Origin: Paracyclopina nana
Lineage: Eukaryota; Arthropoda; Copepoda; Cyclopoida; Cyclopettidae
Direction: 5' to 3'
Length of the DNA stretch: 64,000 nucleotides
NCBI GenBank assembly: GCA_019096065.1
Contig: JAGUCH010000003.1
Coordinates: 10,478,001 to 10,542,000 of the forward strand
Part shown: positions 48,505 to 60,327 of the stretch, piece after piece
Numbering within the stretch: the stretch's first letter is position 1
Layout of the letters: each line of letters begins with the position of its first letter
Translations under genes and position numbers: made by a program
The notes under the pieces: model-generated
The model's input: only the letters and a program-made list of their open reading frames with translations
What the model was told of the DNA's origin: nothing
The model's database searches: none

Positions 48505-50317
48505 TTAGCCAGGCAGAAGGCCTGAGTGGTCCCGCCCCAGGGTGGTGACGTCCTCGCCTGGAGGGCCGCTCGTCGTCACTGTCGCCCCTGGGAAGAGGAT
48601 CCGGTCTTGCCTCAGATTGGTCACCATTCTCCATGTCATCTTCTCCATCAAGAATGCCGTGTGCCAAACCGCCAACAGCATCCACCACCCTAAGCCACGC
48701 CAGCGGTATAAGACCACCATGCGCAGCAGAGCTCCGAGGATCAGTCTCAGGAGGCCCACCGTAATGAGGAATCCTGTGAAGTACAAGTAGTACTTCCCTG
48801 CCAAGCTGAGGAAGGGGATGATGGCACTTCCCACATGGTCGACCATCTGATCAATGTCTCCCTGAGACCAGAAGGTGGTGGAGCGGCTGCCAGTGATGAG
48901 CGAGTTGTGAAGCACGTTGCTGGTGATCATGTTGACGACAGCCCCCCTGGCTGCTGAAGAGGTGGAGATAGAGGATGTGGTTGGCCTGCCGCTCGGCTGA
49001 GAAACACCTCCACCCAGTCCACGGCTGACGTCGTATTGATGATTACGAGGAGCAGCATCCAACAAGGGGTTGAGCTGGGCATTTGATGGGCGTGATGGAG
49101 TTGCATGGGACAATGCTGGGCCGGTCCGTCAGGATGAACAACAGCAGGTCCGCGAAGCGAGTCTCGCGGTTCACCAATACCGCGATCTCTTGGGTGCAGT
49201 TGTTGATGGACCAGGTGACTGCCTGCACCGGGTAGCACGAGGTCACATTGGCCACTGCTCCGGCCCGGGTGACGAGGTGACCTGGCCCATGACTGTTCAG
49301 GGTAGCATACGTTGACGACCCCGAGGCAATGCTCTGCAACTTATAACATATCAATTCCTGCAGAAACTTTGAACCGGTCCTGGATGTGCAATGCATGTTG
49401 AGGGTGAACGAGTGCCAGTTGGGTTTGGATATTGGCCCCGTCCATGTCTTCCTGGTGCAGATACTTGGCCTGAAGGGGCCCCATCTCCAGGTTCGATCAA
49501 CAGCATCACGAAGTCTCTCAACTGCGTGGTGAATAGCTTCTGCTGGCACATTGACTGCGCGCCCTTGAGGGCAAATCCGGCAAATCGGGACTCCTCCTCA
49601 GGGGCTAGCAGGAGGAGGTCGCCAAGGTGCCCAGTTCCTCCCAGCGAGCTGGTGGCATTTCGATGGGGGAAGAGCACCGCAGGTCCCTGGTAGACTTCAC
49701 TCAGTTGATCCTCACAGCGTGGAGACTTGCGTTGGGCCACACGATCATGCCCTCGGCGTCGTCCTGCACGATGAGGTCCTGGAAGTTCGCGGTCAGGTGG
49801 TTGGAGAACACCACCCGCCCGTTAGCCGTGTTCAACTTCCCGTAGATGGGCTCGACCAAGGCGTGGATCGTGGTGGTCTCATTTGATTTGTAGAAGGTCA
49901 CGCCCCCGCTGGTGAAGGTAGTCGCGGTGCACTTGTGGTCCTTGTCCAAGACTCCCTTGGAGAAGTATGAGAGCAACGTCGGGTTGTTCAGCGCCACCGC
50001 TACCTTCTTGTTCTCCACAATCAGGTAGTGCTTTTCGGTGGCCTCTTGGTAAGCTTGTGGAGTCACCAAGTAGGGCTTGTTGACGTCCGTCATCTGACTG
50101 CCGTAACTGATGCTCTCTCGTACCCACACCTAGTCACAAGCTCCGGCTGACTTAGATTGATGGCCTCGTGGATTGCATCGGGGTGTGCGCAGTCGTAGGT
50201 TGTGAACAAGGCCGCTTTAGCCTCAGGCTTATACAGGTCTGCGCTTCTACCTGCCAATGATTTGACCTTGGAGGATGGCTTCCAGTGCCACCTCATTGAG
50301 GAGAACCCAGTAGCCAT
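48505..50317 (-). pseudogene. env-like glycoprotein region, frameshifted
   Basis: Located after integrase, where env sits in env-bearing LTR elements. Segments in several frames (50090-50317, 49701-50129, 49043-49549, 48505-49113) contain spaced cysteines, N-glycosylation sequons and a C-terminal hydrophobic span with a basic border, like an anchored surface glycoprotein. The overall pattern reminds me of chuvirus-type glycoproteins that arthropod retroelements have captured. This is a resemblance judged by eye, not an alignment. The coding sequence is broken by several frameshifts. Confidence 0.5.
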
Positions 50318-51116
50318 ACATGAAGAGGGCCAGCAGCAGAAAAGAAGCGTTGCACCACATTGGCATGGGCATGGTTAGCGTTCATATTTGGTACTGTTGG
50401 CTAGATTATTGTGATAGTTAGCAACTCAGACTGTAAGAGAGAGAGAGTAGAGTGTGAGTGTTATGTAAAACTGTAACTTGTGCGACCAAAATACTGAAGT
50501 TTTGTACATGAGTTTAACATAAAAACATTTTGTTTTGTGGTGATGCGATGCACCCCCTCAAACTTCGTGTTGAGGGAGCACCAATATGTCCCGATTACTT
50601 ATTAAACACTTATCTGCATTGTTTGTGGCGTTAATGGTCTTGTCATCTTGCATGGTGTTGTCTTTGTTGTCATTGAGTTAGCTGGGAACTCAAGGACATC
50701 ATACTCAAGTATCGTGGGGTCATGATTGAACTGTGGTATTGGGTCGTCTCTGGTATGAGGGAACATGTATTCCCGGGTTAGTGGGCGCCATTGCAGACTC
50801 GAAAGAATGGGCAACTCCTCCATTGGTGCAGTTTCCACTTTTATCGCTGTTTTTAGGTACTCTTAGACTTATGTCTATCATGTCGAAGTCCATGTTGTCC
50901 TTGGGAGGTGCAGAAGGTTTTTCAGCTGCAAATTTGGTGGTAGTGAGTTTGTTGATTGTTTCTCAATAGTCCAGGGCCTTTGTCGTGGGGTGAAAGCCTG
51001 TTTGTCCGCTAGTTGGATGCGCTTAGCAGATGTTTGGCATCAACCTGTTTCCGTTGCTTGCTCGCTGGGAATCCCCAAAGATGAGGTCTGAGTTGGTGGT
51101 AGGCTGCCGTTCAACA

Positions 51117-51930
51117 CTATCTTATATGGGGCCAGACCAGTTGACCGATTTTCGGTAATGCTTGTAGTGGGCAGGACAACCAGGGTGAAGGGCACCACTC
51201 TGCCCATTGGGCGTAGTGCCCTGTGATCATCTTATGAATGAGTTCTTTAAGGTTTCGATGATGTCGCTCCACCAGAATGCTCCGAGGTTCGCAGGACATC
51301 GTGGTTGTGGCCTTGATACCCAGAGCAGCGCACACCACACCTGTTTCATTAGATGGGTCTTGGAATGCGTGCCTTAACCGGTGTGCAGCCATTCTGGCAA
51401 CCAGAACTTGCATGGAAAAGCCTCTATCCACACATTACACATGCATTTTTGTGAATGATGCTGACTGGAGATCTTGAAGGGTCTCATATAATCAAGGCTG
51501 GAATCGCCAGTTCTGTTGTCGGCAGAGCGATCATGACTAGACAACCTCATCAGCTCTCTTTGCCATCCATGGGAAATAAAAGTAATAAAAGTGCTGGGCT
51601 GTCCTGTGTAACAGGGTTTCCTTCCTTGGCGCCCGGTGGTCTCGTGATTATGCAGCAGGCTGGCTTCTTCCCATTTGCTTGGCACGACCAGCCAGGAAAA
51701 TGAATCGGCCTTGGTGCCTTGGAGCTGCAATGCCCTTTGCTGATCCAGAGGTGAGCTGTCAAACTAATCTAGTAGGACCCTATCGCGGGCTGAAGCGGCT
51801 TCCAAGGGCTCGCAATGGGGTTTGTCGCAGCTGCGCTAGTTTACGCAAGGTGACAAGGTCATTGTCTTCTTCCTGGGCCTCCGCCCACAGTTCTGGCTTT
51901 GTGGGGATGAGCTTAGGTTTGCTACTCTGA
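51117..51930 (-). pseudogene. Integrase remnant
   Basis: The best segment, 51117-51431, has the end of the integrase core, with the catalytic Glu in a VERHHRNLKELI context. Upstream frames are broken and I could not place the HHCC domain or the first two catalytic Asp residues with confidence. Confidence 0.6.
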
Positions 51931-52184
51931 AGAAGTCATCGTTGGAGACCTCTGAGCTGGGGTGGTTGCTGGCCCAATCAAGGGCGGGGCCTGGCTCAGG
52001 GAATCTGCGTTGCTGTGTTTGGTGCCGGTTCAATGCACCATTTCGAAGTCCTAATTGGAGATGGTACCGAGCAATCTGGCTAGCATGCTGGTGGGGGGAT
52101 CAGCTTCCTAGCCCCATAAAGGATGACCCTTTCCTTGCTGCCTTGAACTTGCAACAGCAAAGCCCCCACAGCTCCGTTCTCCTG

Positions 52185-53449
52185 CTAGAAACCAGTGTCC
52201 AAGATGAACATGTTAGGTGACACGAAGTCAGGGCAAGCCAGCACCAGGGCCGACACAAGGCGTCGTATATTCTCCCCAAAGGCTTCTCGATACTCTTGAG
52301 TAGGCGGGTAGGTGTGCATAGCTGCTGTGCCATTATCCCTCAAGAGCTTGGCACTCAGATGGGCGGTGACATGCTGGTACTTCTCGATGCAAGCCTGATA
52401 GTAGTTGGCCTTGCCCACGAACACTTTCAATAGCTTGCGGGTGTTGGCAAGGGCCATTTGCAGATCAGGTCGACGTAGGCTGGCACGACCTCCAGTCCCT
52501 TGGGCGTGACAACATGCCCCGAATAGCTTACTTGGGTCTGGAACACGTGGCACTTGGACAGCCCAAGCAGTAGGCCGGCCTTTTGGTGGTCTTGCAGCAC
52601 AACCCGCGGGTTGTGAAGGTGTGACTCAAAGTCAGGGGAGTAGACCAGGCAATCGTCCAAGTTTGGAAGAGCTACATCTCCCATGACACTCCCTCTAATA
52701 CTAGGCATTAGAGCCGGCTGTAAGTCTTGGGGGCATTGGTGAGCCCACATGGCATCTTCAGAAAAGGGTGGGAGCCATCTCTGATTGAGAAGGTGGTCTC
52801 CTCCATGTCCCCAGGCTTGATGGGCACCACATTGAAGGGCTTGACAGCCTCCAAGGTGGAGAAGACGGTAGAGCGGCCAATTGGCTCAGATTATCCCGAA
52901 CATCCTCGATCGGGTTGGATTCGACAACAGTGGCCTTGTTGGGCTCGCTATAATCCAGGCACGGCAGGAGGCTCCCGTCCCTTTTTCCGAATGTGGACTT
53001 GTGGGGTGGACCACAGCAAGGAGGTTGGGGTGATGACCTCTTGTCCAACCCCTTTTGGGTCTTCTCCTTTAAAGAGGCTTCCACGCTGGGATTGATTGGC
53101 GTAGATGAATATTGATTGGCCTGGTTACAGGCTTGGGGTCGATGGCGTGTTCTACCAGCTTGGTCTGGCCAGAACGACCGTCGAAGGATAAGGCCCCTAG
53201 ATACGCAGTGAGGAGTGAGGCAGCGGCCTTCAACTGCCCGGGGTCCCTCCGGATGAGGTCGTTTTCTTCCAGCTTGTAGGCCCGTATGGCAAACTCAATT
53301 TTCTCTTGCGGGCCAGCATCGGGAGGTGGTCCCTTGTAGGGCTGGCCCTCCACGTCCCGTCGGGGTGGATAGCTTGTACTTGCGGCTCTGGACCCTTGTA
53401 GGGCCGACGGCCGGAGGCACATACTCCCGGAGGGTGCCGTAGCAAACAC
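52185..53449 (-). pseudogene. Reverse transcriptase/RNase H region, frameshifted
   Basis: Gypsy-type blocks appear in order but in different frames: the N-terminal 'LVEH' block (53069-53449), a DYSEPNK block (52758-53084), the Leu-Asp-Asp active-site box followed by GHVVTPKGLEV (52427-52750), and the RNase H entry block ending in ILDT (52185-52553). At least three frame changes are needed, so it is inactive. Confidence 0.75.
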
Positions 53450-53824
53450 CTCCTTTCACCTGCAGAGAGTAATCCAGCTAGTTTGACAATTCACCATCAG
53501 GTGTCCTCCTGCGGCTGGCTGACCCACTACGCATGGCCAAGGAGCCAGCTGGGTCTCCTCAGCAACTGGCCTCAGCTTCGGGCGCTGCTTACTTGGCCTT
53601 CCCATGGGGCCACTGGGTCGCGACGGCTGCAACCAGGACCGTGGTGCACCGTGGGACCGTAGTGGGTCATGTCACATGGATGGCAGATTCCACGGTTGGG
53701 GTGTCAGCAGCGTCGTGCAAGGCTCCGACAATCGGGAGGTACTTGGCATGGATCTGGAGGGCACCTTGAGAATGAAGCTTATTGATGTGATGATGGCTCT
53801 GGAAAGGCCCACACATGTTGAAGT

Positions 53825-54133
53825 CTATGGACGGCTGTGTACTACCGTGGGCCGGATAGAGAAGATATGAGGGTGCTTTCCGATCTGGACTCTCAGGGGC
53901 TGTCCGAGCTCTCCCAACACTTGCGGCCGGTGCCGCTTGTGGGCAGTGCCCACCACGGTCATGTCGCAGAGGGGCCATAGGTTGTGTGGCAGGACCCCAA
54001 AGCATTGGGCTAAGGCCTCAGAAATGCAGGTATGCCAGCTATGGCCGCTGTCAACTAGGGCACGGGTCTTGATCCAGCCAATACGCACAGGTACCAGTGC
54101 TGTAAAATTGTTTATGTTCGGTGATGTGATCAA
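53825..54133 (-). pseudogene. Retropepsin (aspartic protease) region
   Basis: An open segment of about 100 codons with the Val-Asp-Ser-Gly active-site motif following hydrophobic strands, as in Ty3/Gypsy proteases. The frame ends before reverse transcriptase begins, so a pol polyprotein would not form without frame changes. Confidence 0.65.
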
Positions 54134-54189
54134 GGGCAGCTAGCAGGAGGGATATTAGAGAGGCTCGGTCAGAACCCTCTACAACCGGG

Positions 54190-55447
54190 TCAGTTGTTTC
54201 CTGCCAGCGTGGCACACGTGGGCTCTGCCTCGCCCTTGGGCCTTGCTTCACAAATCTCGTTGACCCTGGGGTTGCTGGTTGTTGGTGGTCCGGGGCTGAG
54301 TCCTGGCTTGCGGTCACCCTCAATACAATACTTGAGATGGAGCGCTCTTGCATGCCGAGGACCGTTGTTGCTGCTGGCTCTCAGCCCGGTACCCTTTGTT
54401 GGTTTTGGGGTTGTAGCGTTTGTTGGGCTCGTCCCGGTCAAGGGCCCGGCATTCAGCTTACCAATGACCCTTCCTCTCTCAGTAGTAGCAGATAATTTTG
54501 GTGTCGGCATCAGACAAGAGCATAGCGGAGACTTGGCCTTTGCCCAGCCCAATGGACAACAAATACTCTGCCTGGCAAGCCGCCTCTAGGGCCTCAACCA
54601 TGGTGGCAACTTGTGCCCCAAGATGCCCGCCACTACGTCCTTCCTGTACATCTTAATGACAAGATGCGTACGAGGTCCAGGGCGAGTTAGGGCCTGGCCC
54701 TCACAAGGATGCTCCACAGGCGGCATGCCACTGAGGGATGGCCTGGTCAGACCACTGCTGGGCGGTTTCCAGCACAATGTGAGCCGCCTGAGATGAGGTA
54801 ACCATGGCTTACACGTCTAGCAAGTGTATGAAGGTGAAAGCCTCATTGTCAAGGCATAGAGGTCAACCTCATTGACCGTTTGCAGTGCCATGCCTACCAA
54901 GGCGTGCTTGGTCTCCATATTCTTGGTCGCCTTTGTTGCTTGCAACCCCAAGAAGGTAGCCTCGACAGGTAGGTGGGATGTGAGCCACTTATCGGCCTCA
55001 GTGTCCTCAAACTTCCTAGCTTGCATTTCCGTCAAGATTGGACAGCTGCTGCCTTGGCTTCCAAATGGCAGGTCCCAGCCTCCAGCCAGAGCAGCTCTAC
55101 TCCCTGTTGTCGGGTATGGAGGTCGGCCTGGCGCTGGGCCTTGAGCCCTTGCATGAGCGGAAGCGTCATTACTTGCATATCGGCGGGAACAGCAGCCGCG
55201 TTCTCGGGGCCCCGGCCAGGAGCCTTCCTGAGGCGAGCAGCCCAGAGCCCCCTGCGCATCTAGATACTCCACAATTGCTGCTGTGGGCCTTGAAAGCACC
55301 GCCGCTGGGTGGTAAGTCGGGGCCCTCGTTTGCAGAGGAGGAGTGCAGCGGCGAAGGCTGATATCTAGTGCTCAAAGGTAACGTAGCATAGTTAATGAAG
55401 AAGCAAGAGTGGGTGTGGTAGCCTTGGGAGACCCCAGAGAGCTGCAC
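54190..55447 (-). pseudogene. gag-like region, frameshifted
   Basis: Gag-like sequence is spread over at least three frames (about 54817-55299, 54586-54790 and 54190-54552). Near 54,470-54,500 there is a CCHC zinc-knuckle-like stretch interrupted by two stop codons, one of them at a position expected to be cysteine. Gag would normally package the RNA. This copy cannot make the full protein. Confidence 0.6.
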
Positions 55448-56515
55448 ACAACCCCTCCAATCTGATCACTCTTTTTAGTGTCATTGGATCAGCGCAACGG
55501 CTGCTCTCACGGCCAGCAGGGGATTTCTGGCCCCTCTGACACTCTCGAGATTGTTTACGCGATCTGGTTTATGACCGGAGATTTAGACGGCCAATTTTAG
55601 CTATTTGGCTATTAGCGGAGCTTCATTAGCGACAGGATGCGAGATTTAGTTTACAACTTCTTGCAGCGGCAAACAGCAGTCGATCTCCCTTGTTACTAAG
55701 AGTAACCTTGGGAATTTGGCCATAAAGAGGCCAGCAGCTTGGTCTGTTTGCGACCGTATTTGCGCAACACAATGCTAGGTCTCAGAGTGACCATTTATGG
55801 CCGTATTTTGTGCCTGACAATATCAAATCTCGAAAGTGACCGTGAGCGGATTAGCGATATGCAGTTGAGCCGACCCATCTACGGGTCAAGGGATTAACTT
55901 CCCTATTAGTACATTGCTCAGTGATCCTTGACCGATCCTCAAGAGCCAAGCCTTTTCCGGCCTTCGCCTGGCGGCCCGCCGCTGGGGTCCGCCTGACGGC
56001 TTCCCGAGGTATACTTCTCGGGGGTAATCGATAGTCGTGGCCTGATTTCTTTTTGACTGCGTGCGCGCAGTATTTGGGAGCGTGTAGTTAGTTGTTGTTT
56101 ATTGATCTTAATGCAATCATTAACATGAATCGTTCTGACAAATGCGCGTTTTTCTGCAAAGTAACGCGGCCTCCCTGCCAAGGCTTCAACCCAACCAGAA
56201 ATTCTGAGCCCTCATACACCAAAAAAACTCTCAGTGAAACTTATATGTTTTATCAACATTGAGCTCTAGTCATTATGTAACATTAACCGCATTGACACCT
56301 AGATAAAATCAAAAACACCCATTTTCCTTGTCACTTTCGATTTTTTTTCCAATTTTTTTTTTTTACATAGGTGGTACGGAAGTCAATGTTACGCAACGAC
56401 ATAAACTCAACCCGGGTAAAACGAAGGAGTGCTAACACGTTACAATAACTTTCAGAAAACTTGGGAAAATTTCTGGTTGGGAATGGTGGCCTTGTTGCGA
56501 GGGCGAGGCTGTGAT

Positions 56516-56731
56516 GGCGACTCAGGTGTCCAGCGATCTTGCTGCCTGAGGGCCCGTGCTCTCCTGGTGATGCCCGCCATTCTCTGTGGCGCAGCCTCAG
56601 CCGAGGACAAGCGAGGTGGTTCTGGCGACTCAGGTGTACAGCGATCTTGCTGCCTGAGGGCCTGTGCTCTCCTGGTGATGCTCGCCATTCTCTGTGGCGG
56701 CCTCAGCCGAGGACAAGCTTGCTCGGCATAC
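56516..56731. repeat. Two-copy direct repeat, 108-bp period
   Basis: Each unit starts GGCGACTCAGG and runs to the CAGCCGAGGACAAG segment with few changes. Confidence 0.8.
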
Positions 56732-57289
56732 GATAGCCGGCTGGCAGCGTATTCGCGATTTTCTGCTAAAGTGTCGCGATGCCTACTGCCACAACACCTC
56801 CAAGTGACCCGGGCATACGACCTCGAGGGGCGCGCCCGGCCTCGACCTGGGGTGGATATTGTACTTTCTGCTCTCCAGACGAGGGCACTCGACTGGCGCA
56901 AGCAACGACTCGCTGTCGGCCGTGCTGGTGGCTTTGATAATTGCCTGGGGTGTGGCCTTCTTGCCACGCCCGTTCAGGCGGTCTTTAACCATATTGCTGT
57001 CCCTTATTTGCGGGTGGTTCATTGGTGTCTCATATTCGCGTTTTTCTGCTAGAGTGACGCGATTCCTACTGTTACTACATCTCTGGTGACCCGGGGGTTG
57101 TGCGACCTCTCTCAATAGTGGTGCGCCCCGGCCTCGACCCAGAGATGGGGTATCTTGGCATACTTTCAGCCATACTTTTCACATTGTAAAAGCTGATTTT
57201 GAATTTATCATGGTAAATGGCACCACCATAGAGTAGTGCATCAGGTTGTGCTTTTAGTGGAAAAGTGGGGAAAATACTTTTTGCCTCTG

Positions 57290-57747
57290 CACAGTGGATC
57301 AAAAGCCGATTTCACGCGCACAGAAATTACGTCAAATCACAGATTTCCGATTTTAGCACCCATTTTTAGCTTCCAATTTGTAGGACTTCTAGGCTACCTA
57401 AAGAGCACAAATTAATGTTGATTGACAGATAAAGGTTTAAATTTGGTGAAGAACTCATAATTTTTGGGCAAAAGTTGATTTTGACGAATTATGCAGAGCA
57501 GCAACTTTGCACAATTTGAGCAGAAATTGGCTCTCCCATAACTTTTATTCCAAATGACTCCAATTGAGTGACCAAGTCGAGGAAGTCAAGCTTATAGCAT
57601 AAATTGAAGAATTGGCTGCTCTTACTTGCTCTCCTGGTTGCCAGGATGGCGTATTTTTAGCTTACCGCTAATAAGAAAAAGGTGCTATGTTGATTTTGCG
57701 ACTTTTTCCGTGTGCGTGAAATGAAATCAGCAAACAAACCCACTGTG
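57290..57747. mobile_element. Transib-like MITE with CTCTG target duplication
   Basis: Ends CACAGTGG and its complement, with matching internal GATTTCA and CACGC segments. Flanked by CTCTG on both sides, a 5-bp direct duplication. CACAGTG ends plus a 5-bp duplication are the Transib hallmark. 458 bp, non-coding, inserted in the retrotransposon leader. Confidence 0.72.
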
Positions 57748-57787
57748 CTCTGGAGTGAACGCATGTGTAGTGGCTTTTCACACTAGA

Positions 57788-57971
57788 CAGGATGACCAGG
57801 TGTGGCTATTTATAGCTAAGTGGCTATTTTTTTGCTTTGTTTACTACAATTTTGGCTACAGTGATTTAGGCCGAATAGCCATAGCCATTTGTGGCCACTT
57901 TTAGTCTTTTCCTTCAAAGATAACCGAATGTGGCTTTTTTTGGAAGATTTTCAAATGTTCTGGTCACCCTG
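57788..57971. mobile_element. hAT-like MITE
   Basis: Ends CAGGATGACCAG and, inverted, CAGGGTGACCAG. The 8-bp flanks ACACTAGA and CTACTAGG agree at 5 positions, fitting an aged 8-bp hAT duplication. 184 bp, non-coding. Confidence 0.55.
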
Positions 57972-58096
57972 CTACTAGGGCGTTGTCGCCGCCATTGTTC
58001 CTTTGTTCCTGTTGTTGTTGTATTGCTCTATGGTCCTCTTTTTACCTCTAGCAGCGTTCTTGGGAGCAAAGGTGTCGAAAAACTCGGGGAGTTGTC

Positions 58097-58111
58097 CTCA
58101 GCACCGAGCCA
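58097..58111 (-). other. Primer-binding site
   Basis: Three bases inside the 5' LTR, the minus strand starts TGGCTCGGTGCTGAG, complementary to a tRNA ending in CCA. The tRNA species is not identified. Confidence 0.7.
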
Positions 58112-58114
58112 ACT

Positions 58115-58313
58115 TGTAGGAGGTTCGCATAGACCCCCCGAGGGTGACACGCGCGCCCGCGGGTAGCGATGGAAGAACTTGCTACTAGAAACTAGTCGAG
58201 GTGTTTACTCGAGTGCGTCCGTTTATTAACTGATTCTGTACAATTAGCTTCACCGGGACGTCGCGCCCGCTGCGCGTCTGCGAGCACGCCCGTCTACCCG
58301 TGTTCCTGCTACA
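58115..58313 (-). repeat. 5' LTR (199 bp)
   Basis: Identical to the 3' LTR. Should hold the element's promoter on the minus strand. Confidence 0.93.
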
Positions 58314-58317
58314 GAGC

Positions 58318-59092
58318 CAAAGTCACAATTTACGCACACCTCTTTTGTCTTTCCAAACCAAAAAATGGCCACCTCAATAAGCTCCTCCTTCCTTCGTGGC
58401 TCAAAGCCTAAAAGTTAATCTTCTGCTCCAATTGTGTATTCTTTTCATCACACCTTCTTTTCTTTTTTGAAATTAAAAGTTTTCTGTGAGAAAGAAAGAG
58501 AAGAACAACAAACTCTGTTTTTGACACCTCACGACAAACTTTAGCTGGAATGTTGATATACTAAAATACAATGTGTCAGTCTCTTCCAGATAACGTTGAG
58601 CAAATAAAGCCTTCTTACGCGTCAACCCACCAAAATTAATAAATAATCCCTTTTTTATATGAAATTTGCAAGCCTTAAACACCATGTTCCTCATAAGAAG
58701 AGGGATCAGGGCTTGAAATCGATCCATGACAACTGCAACTTGTCATCTTCAAAAATCAGTAAAAACAAATTTGAAAGATTAATTTAAATAATGTCATCAG
58801 GTTTGTATTCAATTAATAGTTTCTAGAGACAAATTTTAATTTTCGACTGCCTGAAAATTTCAGCTTCGCTTCAACTAAAATATGGGATCGGGTCATCCCA
58901 TCGATCCATCGAATCAACAACACGTTGCCTCAGTGCGTCAAATTCAAAACAAAAGCGCAAAAGTCGTTATCAGCACGCGGAATCTGTCAAGTGGCAACAC
59001 GATTTCAAGGTAATTATTGGTTTTTAAACGAAACTTCATGAGCAGGAACTGTAATAACGATAAAATCTTGCAGCCAGGCTTCGGTTTTTTCA
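58318..59092. other. Non-coding DNA between two mobile elements
   Basis: AT-rich, no clear gene. An 84-codon minus-strand open frame at 58473-58727 has no recognisable features. Confidence 0.5.
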
Positions 59093-59101
59093 CCTTAGTC
59101 C

Positions 59102-60318
59102 GGGTACCAGTACTTTGATCTAAAAAGGGGTCCGTTTTAAAATCTACATGTTAATGTCTACTGGCGTCTGTTTTATGATCTACTGACGTCGTTTTAAGGT
59201 CTATGTTGTTTTTTTTGGTAACATTTTTACCTGAGTACTTTGATCTACATACCTGTGTGTTACGATCTATGGAATTTATTATCTGAGAACTGAACTCAGT
59301 AAATGAATAAAGAGTTTCTGAGTCAGATGCTCATTCAACAGCTGCAAAGTCTTGCATCTCTGAATGCAATGGCTACATATACACAAAAATCCTCGAGAGG
59401 GGCCTCAATTGAGAGGCCAGGCCTCTTAGCAAAGTCTCCCATAATGCTACAAAAAGTGAATTTATGATTTTTTCAATTTTTCCAAACTTTTGTGAATGTC
59501 TTACCTATTCAACAGGTGAACAAAAAGTGAGACAAGTATCCGATTCAGAATGAGCTTTTGCGCTGAGTCTGCAAATATTAAGGTTGCAAAGACTTATGCC
59601 CTGTTCATCTACTCTATTTTTTCGTAACTTTCTTGTCCTACCTTACGGAAAAAGTTGTCGTAACTCCACAAATTTCTATTAGCTGTCGTAGCTTGTAAGA
59701 ACTAGCGTTATTTTAGCGATCCCTCTAGGATTGACTAAACTAATGCAACTTAGGAGAGAATTCACCGAAATGATTGACCTGGTAGAATGTTTTAGTCGGC
59801 CCTAGCAGGCCGGCTTTACTTGCAGCAAGCTTCATCCTTACGTTAGGACACACTAAACCAAAGGAAGGTTGCAAGTTTGCCCTTGAACAAAGGCAAATCC
59901 AAATTGATTTAGTCAACCCTAGCCATTATGTGCTTAACTTGACCAACGCGCTTGCCCAATTCGTACACTAACGACTGATCTTACGCTCACAGCGGCTCAC
60001 TTAAGACAATTTTTGTCGCTATAGAATAACGAAAAATTTTCGTAAGACTGCTAAAGTTAAGACTGAATTTGTCGTTGTAGATGAACAGGGCATAAAACCA
60101 ATTATTTCCGAGCTGTAGATGCTGAAACGAAACGAATCCTTAAACTAACATTTTGCTCTAAAAGTCATTTAGACCTTAAAACAGACGCCAATAGATATTA
60201 AAACTCAGGTATAAAAAGGTCTCCAGCCACTCCGCGCTAGATCTTAAAAATGACGCCGTAGATCGTAAAACGTAAACAACATGTAGTCCTTAAAACGTAG
60301 ATCAAAGTACGGTTTCCC
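59102..60318. mobile_element. Non-autonomous DNA transposon with 9-bp target duplication
   Basis: Flanked by perfect CCTTAGTCC copies (59093-59101 and 60319-60327). The 21-bp ends share GTACTTTGATCTA and begin GGG. Internal GATCTA-type motifs recur inward from both ends. No coding capacity. A 9-bp duplication fits Mutator-like or Merlin elements; the superfamily is unresolved. Confidence 0.85.
59597..60092. mobile_element. TA-flanked MITE nested in the larger element
   Basis: Terminal inverted repeat TGCCCTGTTCATCTAC with its exact complement at the other end, flanked by TA on both sides (59595-59596 and 60093-60094). 496 bp, non-coding. Fits a Tc1/mariner-type MITE. Confidence 0.8.
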
Positions 60319-60327
60319 CCTTAGTCC

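Larger units (their letters stand above)
55448..58096 (-). other. Long, repeat-bearing leader of the retrotransposon
   Basis: About 2.6 kb between PBS and gag. Holds a direct duplication with a 108-bp period (from 56516 and 56624), a second diverged duplication (near 56748 and 57025), a Transib-like MITE and a hAT-like MITE. Open frames of up to 207 codons cross the duplicated GC-rich part but match nothing I know. Confidence 0.65.
47896..58313 (-). mobile_element. Ty3/Gypsy-type LTR retrotransposon with env-like region, decayed
   Basis: 10,418 bp, flanked by a GAGC target duplication (47892-47895 and 58314-58317). Two identical 199-bp LTRs, PBS next to the right LTR and PPT next to the left one set transcription on the minus strand. 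Order: long leader, gag, protease, reverse transcriptase/RNase H, integrase, env-like. The pol order and motifs fit Ty3/Gypsy. All genes are broken. The GC content is clearly higher than the surroundings. Confidence 0.88.

Noticed and set aside
56429..57052. 207-codon plus-strand open frame in the retroelement leader
   Set aside because: Runs against the element's transcription and crosses a two-copy GC-rich duplication, which explains the lack of stops.
58473..58727. 84-codon minus-strand frame right of the retrotransposon
   Set aside because: No recognised motif, no splice partners, and the length is unremarkable.
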